From NCBI GenBank assembly GCA_008123405.1, contig VSSA01000008.1, forward strand, positions 62,001-126,000: a stretch of 64,000 nt of DNA, written 5' to 3'. A model generated the notes under the pieces. The model was given only the letters and a program-made list of their open reading frames with translations. It had not been told where the DNA came from and did not search any database. The DNA comes from Nocardioides sp. BGMRC 2183. GTDB lineage: Bacteria > Actinomycetota > Actinomycetes > Propionibacteriales > Nocardioidaceae. The position numbers were made by a program, and so were the translations under genes. Positions 1-9,000 of the stretch are shown piece after piece (positions within the stretch are counted from its first letter, which is position 1; each line of letters opens with the position of its first letter).

Positions 1-539
1 TCTTCGTCGACCTGGTCGGGTCGACGAGGTATGCCACCGAGCACGGCCCGGCCGAGGTGGTCGCGCTGCTCAACCGGTTCTTCGGGGTGGTCGTCGACGA
101 GGTCGGGACGCACCGCGGCCTGGTCAACAAGTTCCTCGGGGACGCCGTCCTCGCCATCTTCGGCGCCCCCGCGCCGCTGCCCGACCACGCAGCCCGGGCC
201 TTGGCGGCGGCCCGCGCCATGGCCGCCCGACTGGCCGAGGAGGTGCCCGAGGTCGGCGTCGGGATCGGCGTGGCCACCGGCACCGTCGTGGTCGGCAACG
301 TGGGCCACCAGAACCGCTTCGAGTACACCGCGATCGGTGACGCGGTGAACTCCGCGGCCCGCCTCTGCGACCTTGCCAAGGAGGCGCCGAACGGGGTGCT
401 GGCCGCCGGGGACAGCGTGGCCGCGGCGCGCAGCACCGATCCAGGCGAGGCGGGGCACTGGGTCGAGCACGGCGAGACGGTGCTGCGGGGCCGGACCACA
501 CCCACACGCCTCGCTGTTCCCAGCGCCGCACTCACCTGA
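1..539 (+). CDS. Class III adenylate/guanylate cyclase, C-terminal part (5' end outside window)
   Basis: The gene enters from the left edge in frame with position 3; its start is not visible. The visible 178 residues begin with FVDLVGST, the first metal-binding segment of class III nucleotidyl cyclases, followed by KFLGDAVLAIFGAP (second catalytic aspartate) and later NRFEYTAIGDAVNSAARL, the conserved purine-binding and transition-state region. This is the classic cyclase homology domain, which makes cAMP or cGMP from ATP or GTP. The protein ends a few dozen residues after the catalytic core, so regulatory domains, if any, must lie N-terminally, outside the window. Substrate choice cannot be judged from the part seen. 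Confidence 0.85.
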   Translation, partial: FVDLVGSTRYATEHGPAEVVALLNRFFGVVVDEVGTHRGLVNKFLGDAVLAIFGAPAPLPDHAARALAAARAMAARLAEEVPEVGVGIGVATGTVVVGNVGHQNRFEYTAIGDAVNSAARLCDLAKEAPNGVLAAGDSVAAARSTDPGEAGHWVEHGETVLRGRTTPTRLAVPSAALT

Positions 540-550
540 CGGCCTCGGGC

Positions 551-648
551 TCAGTTCCGACACGTCAGTTCCGACACGTCAGTTCCGACACGTCAGTTCC
601 GACACGTCAGTTCCGACGCGTCAGCTCCGACGCGTCACCTCCGATCGC
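551..648. repeat. 14-bp tandem repeat, about seven units
   Basis: Four identical copies of TCAGTTCCGACACG (551-606) are followed by three progressively diverged copies: TCAGTTCCGACGCG at 607, TCAGCTCCGACGCG at 621 and TCACCTCCGATCGC at 635. The array starts 12 bp after the cyclase stop codon and ends about 44 bp before the end of the convergent ArsR gene. There are no spacers, so it is not a CRISPR. It could be a slippage-generated minisatellite, a protein-binding array or part of a transcription end. Confidence 0.9.
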
Positions 649-691
649 CAGCACGACCCCGCCCACGACGAGCAGCATGCTCGGCCAGATG

Positions 692-1678
692 TCACAACCG
701 GCCGGACGAGCTCCGCAGCATGGCATCCCCGAGCTGGGAGCGCAGATAGAGCATCGAGCGGCCGTGGCGCGCCGAGGTCAGCAGGCCGGCTTCACGCATC
801 GCCCGCAGGTGCTGGTTGACCGCGCTCGTGGTCACCCCGAGCCTCACCGCGAGCTCGGTCGAGGACGCGGGCGCCTCGAGCACCGCGAGGAGGCGGGCGC
901 GCGGAGCGCCGATCAGGGCAGCGAGGGCATCGGGGGCCCGGGGTCGGTCGCGCTCCCAGAGCGTGCCGGCGCCGCGGGCGCCGTACAGGATGAGGGGCGG
1001 CTCGGCGGGCGCGATCGGGACCGTGGGCCTGCGAGTGAACAGCGACGGCGCCAGGGTCAGCCCTTCCCCGGCGGTGCTGCGGCGGAACCGGACGTCGGAG
1101 GTGAGCTCGACCTGCACCACATCGCCGACCAACCGGATCTGCGGCGAGAGGTCGGCGAACATCGCGGCGAGGCCGTCCCGGGCGATGGTCCGCCCCCGGA
1201 ACACGATGTCGGCCTCCAGCACCGCCCGCATCCGCGGCCACCACGGCTCGAAGCACGCGGTCCAGTACGCCGCCAGCGCGCGGGTGATCCGCCGCAGCAA
1301 CCGGTCGCGGCGACCCTTGAGCACGGCCGGGCGGGTGGCCGGGTCCGGGTGCACCTCGGCGATGTCGTCGGCGACCACGTCCAACGGGGTGGCCGCGAGC
1401 GCCGCGAGCTCCTCGTCGAACCGGGTCAGCGGGGACCACGGCCGCGGAGTGAGGAAGTCCGGGGTCCACATGTCCGCGTTGGTGAGGGCGAGCAGCAACT
1501 CGCCGTCGAGCCCGGTGCGGGCCGCCTCGGTGCGCTGCAGCCACGCCAGCTGCAGCGGGTAGCGGCCGGGCTCGCGCCAGGTCCGCAACGAGAGCGCGAG
1601 CTCGTTCATCGGCGAGAGCGCGAACCGCACCTCGCCGAGGTCGGAGCCGGCCAGCTCGTACTCCGCCTGCCCAACCAT
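692..1678 (-). CDS. ArsR-family winged-helix transcriptional regulator with large N-terminal domain
   Basis: A 328-residue protein. The first ~240 residues form an actinobacterial domain often found in front of ArsR helix-turn-helix modules (resembling DUF5937 proteins). The C-terminal ~75 residues are a clear ArsR winged helix: LLAVLEAPASSTELAVRLGV, then SAVNQHLRAMREAGLL and the wing GRSMLYLRS. The start ATG at 1678 has a TAGCGT -10-like hexamer 8 bp upstream (1687-1692), so the transcript may be nearly leaderless. It is divergent from the MFS gene at 1736 with 57 bp between them, the usual arrangement for a local repressor of an exporter. No cysteine metal-binding motif stands out, so the inducer is unknown. 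Confidence 0.85.
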   Translation of the reverse strand: MVGQAEYELAGSDLGEVRFALSPMNELALSLRTWREPGRYPLQLAWLQRTEAARTGLDGELLLALTNADMWTPDFLTPRPWSPLTRFDEELAALAATPLDVVADDIAEVHPDPATRPAVLKGRRDRLLRRITRALAAYWTACFEPWWPRMRAVLEADIVFRGRTIARDGLAAMFADLSPQIRLVGDVVQVELTSDVRFRRSTAGEGLTLAPSLFTRRPTVPIAPAEPPLILYGARGAGTLWERDRPRAPDALAALIGAPRARLLAVLEAPASSTELAVRLGVTTSAVNQHLRAMREAGLLTSARHGRSMLYLRSQLGDAMLRSSSGRL

Positions 1679-1685
1679 GAAGCGC

Positions 1686-1699
1686 AACGCTACATCGTT
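1686..1699. promoter_or_regulatory. Candidate operator AACG-N6-CGTT in the arsR/MFS divergent promoter
   Basis: The dyad AACGCTACATCGTT lies in the 57-bp gap between the divergent regulator and transporter genes and overlaps the -10-like hexamer of the regulator gene. A short dyad on the regulator's own promoter fits autorepression, but four-base arms occur often by chance. Confidence 0.3.
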
Positions 1700-1735
1700 C
1701 GCTCGGCGCGTCCGCGGCGTGGGAGAAACTTCCGC

Positions 1736-2986
1736 GTGCCCCGTCTTCTCCCGGCCGACCCGGTCGAACGTGCTCTGACCCTCTCCACGGCGACCGCCTC
1801 GCTCTCGACCGGGCTCTTCTACAGCGTCAGCGCGCTCTACTTCACCCGCGTGGTCGGGCTCAGCGCCACCACTGTCGGTCTCGGGCTGACCATCGCCGGC
1901 GCGGTCGGGGTGCTCGCATCCTTCCTCGGCGGCCAGGCGGCGGACCGGATCGGTGCCGATCGCCTCCAGCTGTGGGCGAACGCGATCCAGGGCGTGGCGA
2001 TGCTCGCCTACGTCTTCGCCGCCGACGCCCGCTCCTTCACCCTGATCGCCTGTGTCGCGGTCGGCGGACGGAGTCTGCAGGGATCGGCGAAGGCGACGGT
2101 CCAGGCCCGTTGGTTCACCGGGTCCGAGCGGGTCGCGATCCGCGCCCGGCTCCGCGTGGTCACCAATGTGTTGATCGGGGTCGGCACCGTCCTGGCAGGC
2201 CTCGCCCTGCTCGTCGACACCGCGGCTGCCTACCGCACCACGATGGTGCTGGTCGGCCTGCTCACCACCGCCGCCACGGTGCCGCTCCTCGGCCTGCGGC
2301 AACGAGCACCCGGGCTCGGGGCACGGATGGACGTGCATCTCGACCCGGGCCGCCCCCGTGGCCGGTCGCCGCTGCGCGATAGGACCTACCTGGCGACCGT
2401 CGTCGGCACCTCGGTGATCGCGATGCAGTTCAGCCTGACCAGTGTGGGAGTCCCCCTGTGGATCGCGACCCGGACCGAGGCCCCGGCGGTGGTGATCTCG
2501 CTGCTGCTGGTGCTCAACACCGTGCTGGTCGCGCTGTTCCAGGTGCGCGCCGCGCGGGGCACCCACGACGTCCTCATCGCCGGACGCACCATCCGGCGCG
2601 GCAGCCTGCTGCTCGCCGCCGCCTGCCTTCTCTATGCGGCAGCGGGCAGCGTCGGCGCAGTTGCCGCCGTGGCGCTCCTGGTCTGCGCCGAGCTGCTCGG
2701 ATCGTGGGCGGAGGTGTGGTGCGAGGCCGGCGGCTGGGGGCTCGCCTTCGAACTGGCCGACCCCGACAGCGCCGGCGCCTACCAGGGGCTGACCCAGACC
2801 GGCTACTCGATCGCCGCGATGGTCGCCCCAGCCCTGGTCACCGCGACTGCGGTGGACCACGGGCTGCCCGGCTGGGCGTTCCTCGCCGGACTCTTCGCCG
2901 CGGCCGGTTCGGGTGTCGCCGTGGTCGCCCGGCGGGCGGCACGCATGCGACCCGCGGAGACGGCCGAGGTCGCCGCACCTGTCTGA
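1736..2986 (+). CDS. Major facilitator superfamily transporter
   Basis: A 416-residue, 12-helix MFS protein. The GTG start at 1736 is chosen because GGGAGAA lies about 9 bp upstream and the hydrophobic helices begin ~20 residues later; upstream in-frame sequence is antisense to the ArsR gene. Visible features include the first helix pair (STGLFYSVSALYFTRVVGLS), the loop 2-3 signature variant GGQAADRIGADR, and repeated helices to the end. The divergent ArsR-type regulator suggests inducible export of a small molecule, though no substrate can be read from the sequence. It converges on the surface-protein gene with a strong hairpin between them. Confidence 0.85.
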   Translation: MPRLLPADPVERALTLSTATASLSTGLFYSVSALYFTRVVGLSATTVGLGLTIAGAVGVLASFLGGQAADRIGADRLQLWANAIQGVAMLAYVFAADARSFTLIACVAVGGRSLQGSAKATVQARWFTGSERVAIRARLRVVTNVLIGVGTVLAGLALLVDTAAAYRTTMVLVGLLTTAATVPLLGLRQRAPGLGARMDVHLDPGRPRGRSPLRDRTYLATVVGTSVIAMQFSLTSVGVPLWIATRTEAPAVVISLLLVLNTVLVALFQVRAARGTHDVLIAGRTIRRGSLLLAAACLLYAAAGSVGAVAAVALLVCAELLGSWAEVWCEAGGWGLAFELADPDSAGAYQGLTQTGYSIAAMVAPALVTATAVDHGLPGWAFLAGLFAAAGSGVAVVARRAARMRPAETAEVAAPV

Positions 2987-3012
2987 TCAGGTCAGCCTGC
3001 TCAGGTCAGCAC

Positions 3013-3046
3013 GTCCGGGCCGGGCGATGGGGCGCCCGACCCGGAC
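3013..3046. terminator. Bidirectional hairpin terminator
   Basis: GTCCGGGCCGGGCG (3013-3026) and CGCCCGACCCGGAC (3033-3046) pair with one G-T wobble around a 6-nt loop. The hairpin lies between the convergent MFS gene (ends 2986) and surface-protein gene (ends 3053). There is no U-run, as is common in actinobacteria. Confidence 0.7.
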
Positions 3047-3052
3047 GCGAGC

Positions 3053-6000
3053 TCAGGGGGTGCGTCGGTTCCGCGCGACCACGAACAGTCCCGCCAGGAG
3101 CAGCGCCACCGCGAGGACCAGCAGCCCGCGACCGAAACCGGCACCGGTGTCGGGCAGCCAGCCGTTGTCGCCGTCGTTCCCCTTGTCACCGGGGTCCTTC
3201 TCGCCACCGGGATCGGTGCCGCGGTCCGGCGTCTCGAAGGTGTTGGTCACCACGACCGCCGCCTGACCCGGCCCGTCGGTGGTGCTCAGGTCGAGCGTCG
3301 CCTCGGTGCCGTCCTGCTGGGAGCGGTCACCGGCCACGATCGATCGGATCGAGGTGTCGTCGGCCCCGCCGGTCTCGGTCTCGGTCAGCGTGCACACGGC
3401 GCTCGAGGGGAGCTCCTGGTACGACGCCCGGTAGCCGTTGGCCTTCTTCAGCACCCGCTCGGCGCCGCCGGGCACATCGAACCCGACCCGCGCGCCGTCG
3501 ACCAGCCAGGTGCACTCCAAGGAGACCGTGAACGGCCCCGTGGCACCGTCGACCGACAGGTCACCCAAGCGCTGCTTCTCCACCTCCATCGACGTGAGGT
3601 CGAAGGTGTTGGTCGCGGTCAGCGTCACGTTCGTCGGCGCACCCGTGTTGGGGGTGCTGCCCGCCGGCTCCGGAGCCGGTACGACGACCACGCCGTCGGC
3701 CGGCTCGAGCACGCTGGTCGTGGCGCCGCCGGTGCCGGTCTCCGCGACCGTGCAGGAGGTGCCGACCGGGTAGGGGCCGAGCGTCCGGGTGGCCCCGGCC
3801 ATCAGCTCGACCTCGCCCTCGAACGGGGTCTGGTCGGCATACGTGCAGGTCACGTCGAAGACGAAGGTGCCGGTGCCGTAGCGGGTGGCGCCGTCGCCGT
3901 CGACCACCTTCGCGAGGGTGACCGTGCCGGCGTCGTACCCGTTGGTGAAGACGATCTCGGCCGGCTCCAGACCCGGGGTGACCGTCGCGCTGCCGTCACC
4001 GTTGTCGACCACGTTGTCGCCGGTGACCACGAGGTGGTCGGCGGCATCGGCGTCGGTCTCGGTCACCTCGCAGGAGGCGCCCACCGGGATCCGGTCCACC
4101 GGAGCGGTCCAGGTCTCGTCCCCGGCAACGGTGAAGGCGAGCTCGGTGGTGCCCGCGTCGTCGAAGGTGACGGCCCGGCCGGTGAGCGAGGTGCAGCCCA
4201 GCGTGAAGCCGAACGGGCCGAGATCGACGTCGGTCGCGTCGGTGTCGATCCGCTTGGTCAGCGAAAGACCGGTGTACTGGTAGTCGTTGCCGATCGTCAC
4301 CGCCTGCGCCGAGGGGACCTGCTGGTCCGCGACCGGCAGCGCCGGGTCGGTCGGCTCGGTGACGTCGACGGTGACCGGGCTGCCGCTGCGGGAGCTCTCG
4401 CCGAACTCGCCGATCTGGCCCTGCTCGGTGAAGGTGCAGGACGTGCCCTGCTCGCTGAGCGGGATGCCGTCGACCCTGACCGTGTGGTCGTTGGCCTCGC
4501 TCAGCTCGACGACTGCGTCATCGCCGAGGTCCAGCGTCTGCGCGTCGTCGCCCGAGCCCACCCGGCAGGCCACGTCGACCCGGAACTCCTCGGCGGCGTA
4601 CTGCGCGGCCGGGCCGGTGATCTCCTTGGTGACCTGGACCGAGCCGGAGCGCAGGTGCACGGCGACCTGGTTCGGCGCGATCTTGCGCCACTTGTCGGCG
4701 CCGGTGTTGAGGAACTTCACGCCGAACTGGTTCCAGGCGAAGTCGTCGTCGACCGGGACGCTGCGGGTGACCCCGTCCGGGTTGTCGGCGTCGCGCAGGT
4801 CGTTGCGCGAGGAGTAGGTGATGTCGGCCGCCTGCCCCGGCTGCAGCGCACCGGCGGTGGAGGTGGTGAAGTCCAGGTGGACCCGCAGGCCGGTGACCTG
4901 CGACCAGTCGGTGCCCGGCCCGGCGGCGGTCCAGGTCTCCCCGGACTGCTCGCAGACCGGCTGGTCCACCAGGTTCGACCAGGTGCCGACGCAGACGTTC
5001 GCGCTGGTGGTGACCTCGGTGGTGATGGTGGTGCCCTCGGGGGCGTTCACCTTCAGCGAGTCGGCCACCAGCTCCGGCCGGTAGGTGCTGCCGCGCGGGG
5101 TGCCTGCCACCAGCTTGGCGTCGTCGGAGGCCGGCAGCTGGTCGAAGATGGTCATCTCGTCGATGCTGATCGTGCCCGCGTTGACGGTGTGCAGGGCCCA
5201 GTCGTCGGTGCCGCCGACCTGGCTGTGGGCAACACAGTTCGGGCGGTAGTAGCTGGCACCGTCGACATCGAGCATCGGGGTGCAGGCGGTGGTCGATCCG
5301 GGCCGGTAGGCACCCTCGAGCGAGCCGGCCACGCCCTTGACCGTGTAGAGGTTGGGTCCGTTGACCACGCCGATGAAGTCGCTGGTGCCGCACGTGGTGG
5401 GCGTCGTGGCCCAGTCGTCGGTGGTGGCTCCGCCGGCGACGGTGTTGGTGCAGCGGGTCAGCTCCTCCGCGGTGGTCGCGACCATCGTGTTGGTGGCGCT
5501 CTCCCCGGCGGCCAGGCCGGGCAGCAGCTCGAGCCAGAGCCGGATCCGGAACGTCTCACCGGGCGCCATCCGGTCGCCACCGGTGGGCCAGTCGAAGACG
5601 ATGTCGGAGCCGTCCACGGTCACCGTGACGTCGTCGGAGAGCAGGCCGTCAGCCTGGGCGGTGAACTCCGGCGCCGGCTCACCGGAGTAGGACAGCTGCG
5701 CGGGCAGCGTGTCGCGCAGCTCGGTAAGCGTGAGGAAGCCGGTGCCGTTGTTGGTCAGGGTCAGGTCGAACGGCACGATGTCGCCGGCAGAGGCGAGTCG
5801 GGTGCCCTCGTTGGTCAGCTTGTTGACGGCGAGCTCGTGGGTGCCCACGACCAGCTCGACGCTGTCGCTGGCGTCCGCGGGCTCGGAGTCGTTGCCGTCG
5901 GGACGGAAGGACTGCGAGGTCTGCGTGTTGTCGATCGTCGAGGGAAACTCCAGCTCCTCCCCCGAGGTTCGGTACGTCGTCCGCAGGTCCACGTCGTAGG

Positions 6001-9000
6001 CGACGCGGGCGGTCCAGTTCGGTGCCGGCACGACCGGTGAGAAGAGCGCACCGTCGGCGCGGGTGAAGACGAACCGGATGCCCTGCACCTGTCCGGCCGG
6101 GACCTCGGGGAGCACGATCCCCGTCGCCGGGCCGGCGGTGCCCTCGACCCACGCGCTGCCGTCGTACAGGTCCACCCGGACGCGGTCGGCGCCGGCGGGC
6201 ATCTGCTGCACCTCGAGGTTGCCCGCGAAGTCGAAGGAGTCCCAGAAGTCGGGCGAGTCGGCCTGGTCCTCGATCACCACCCGGGACGGGGAGAGGGTGC
6301 TGCGCGGAGCGGTGCCCTGGTTGGCGCCGAGCACGACGCGCGCGGTGTCCTGGTCGGCCAGGTTCGCAGGCTCGGTGATCTGGGCCGGCGTGACCGCCTT
6401 GGTGGCGGCGACGTTGACCTCACCGCCGGTGATCTGGACAGTCGCGTCGTCCACGTCACCGGTGAGCACGTCGGGGCTGGTGATCGGGTCGTAGGACTGC
6501 GCGTAGACGCGGTTGGTCTGGTCGTAGGTCTGACCGGCGCGCAGCACCAACGGTTCGCCGCTGCTGCGCAGGGTGGCCCGGAGCCGGGTGTCGATCACGA
6601 TGGTCAGGTCGTTGGCCTGGGTGATCGTGCCTCCGGAGGCGGCCGGATCGGTCGGCTGGTAGGTCACGCTGATCCCGACCACGTCGGCGAGCTGGGCCGC
6701 CGTCATCGCGTTCACCGCGGCAGCGGTGGTCTGCTCGGTGGCATAGGTGCCGCCGGAGTAGCGCAACAGCCAGACCGTGGACGAGGCCAGGTCGACCTCG
6801 GCGCCGATGCTCGCACCGACGGTGATCCGGGTGGCGTCGAACCGCTCGAACGAGTTCGGGGTGTCGTCGTCGGTCAGGTAGTCCGCACCGGTGTCCCACG
6901 GGTCGGCCACGGCGTCGGTCGGGGTGCCGGCGCTCTGGCAGTCGGCCAGGTCCGTGTCGGTGCAGGTCGCCGGGTCGGTGACCCGGACGTAGGAGGCCGG
7001 CGCCGTGGAGCTGTTGGACGCGACGATGGTCCAGGTCGCCGTCGGGTAGGCGGCGGCGGGTGAGCCGGCCGGCGGGGTGTGGACGTCACGGGTGGGGGTG
7101 ACCGACTTCGTCACTTCCACGCCCGGATCGGGGTCCAGGATCTGGATGGTGTCGTTGTCGGTCGTCGTGACATCGGTTCCCCCGCCGACCGGGGTTCCGG
7201 TGAGGCGCGTGGTGTTGTCGACCAGCCCCTCGTCGTCGGTGTTGAAGAGCTCCTCCTCCACCACCCACGAGCCGTCGCTGCGCTTCTGGTCACGCAGCTC
7301 CCAGGTGAGCACGTTGGCGCGGTTGCTGCCGCCGGAGCCCACGCCCGTGCCCGGTGCGGGTGCGTAGGGGTCGAACGCACTGCCGACCTGCTGGGCCTGC
7401 TGGCGTGCGGTGGTGTCGGCAGCGGTCTCCGCGAAGGTCAACCGCACCCCGATCGTGGTGGTGCGCTGAGCGGTGGTCAGGGTGTGGCCCTTGAAGCCGC
7501 GGTTGCCGGTCATCCAGCTGCCGCCGGGCGCCGGGACCGACTCCCAGGTCCCCGTCGTGGCGTTGAACAGCTCGACCCGGGTGACCGTGTCGTACTTCAG
7601 GTACCAGCCGCTGGAGAAGGGCGTGTTGCTGGCGGAGACCGGCTCGATCCGGACCAGGTCGAAGGCGTCGTACACGGTCTCGTCGACATCGGCGGCGCTG
7701 GGCTCGTCGGCCATGTCGGTGATCCGCACCGGCGAGTAACCATCGGTGACGTTCCAGCCCAGCGTGGTGGTCGGGCGGGCGCCGGACTGGGCGTCCACGG
7801 TGTCGCGGTTCCAGGACTTGGCGATGTCGAGCGGACCGGGGGGGCCGACCGGGTAGGCGACGGTGCCCTGGCCGGTGTCGGTGGCGCTGTCGGTCAGCGG
7901 ACGTCCGCCACCGGTGTCGCCGTCGGCGGTGGTGGTCGCGGTGTTCGTGTAGCTGCGCTGCGAGCCGGGCACCGGCGTCGGGCAGGTGTCCTTGCGCAGG
8001 TCGCTGCGCGCATCGAAGACGACATTGGGGGTGACCGTGGTGGTCGCCGGGAAGCCGTCGGCGTCGGTGAAGGTGAACCGGATGCCCTGCACCGCATCCG
8101 CGGTGAGACCGCCGGGCAGCGCGGCGGCCAGCTGCGCCTCGGTCAGCTGGAAGACGCTCGCCCCGGCCGTCGGTCCGTAGGTCGTCACCTCGTGCCAGGC
8201 ACCGGCGCCGTCCTGGACCTCGAGCACCAGGCGGGTGTTGTCGGGCACCTGGGTCGGCGCGATCGCCCGCAGGTCGAAGGCGTTCCAGAAGCCGGTGCAG
8301 GACGCGGCGGTGCCCCAGCTGTCCTCGATCACGATCGAGTCGACGTAGGCGCCGTCACCCGTGGCCACCGCGGTCGCGGCCAGCGAGGTGGTCACCGTGT
8401 CGCCCGGCTGGACCGCGGCGCTGGGCCGGACGGTCTTGTCGAGGGTGACGTCGATCGCGGGGTTGGTGATGGTGAGGTCGTCGGTGGCCGAGGCCTCGTC
8501 GGTCAGGCCGTTGCTCGCCTCGACGTCGACGTCGACGGTGTTGTTCAGCGACAGGGTCGGCGCGTTGCCGGTCGCGTCCACCGAAGTGACGATGGTGAAG
8601 GCTGCCCCGCCGCTCTCGGCGGCGGCGATCTCACCGGTATAGGTGATCTTGAAGCCGCTGATCGGCTCGCTCGGCCCGGCCGGGGTCTGACCGCTGGTGA
8701 CGGTCTCCGTCGTGGTCGCCGGCGTGCCGTCGAGCGTGTGGTAGGTGATGGTCGCGCTGGTCGCGCCCGCCGGCCAGGTCAGCGGGCCGGAGAAGCCGCC
8801 GAAGGTGATCTCGGAGGTGAAGAAGCCCAGGTCGGCCAGGCGCAGCTCGGTGACCGTGGTGGCGCCGTTGGTGGCGCCGATCGTCGCGTTCGCCGACTGT
8901 CCGGCGAGGATCCGCTGCGGCGAGATGTTCTTGCTCGCCTCCACGGTCGGCACCAGGGGCGAGACCACGTAGTTCGCGGTGCCGTCGTCGGTCTTGGTCG

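Noticed and set aside
551-648. CRISPR array
   Set aside because: The 14-bp units are contiguous with no spacers and no cas genes are present.
677-1735. N-terminal extension of the MFS gene
   Set aside because: The upstream part of this open frame is antisense to the ArsR gene. A ribosome-binding site and the first membrane helix place the real start at 1736.
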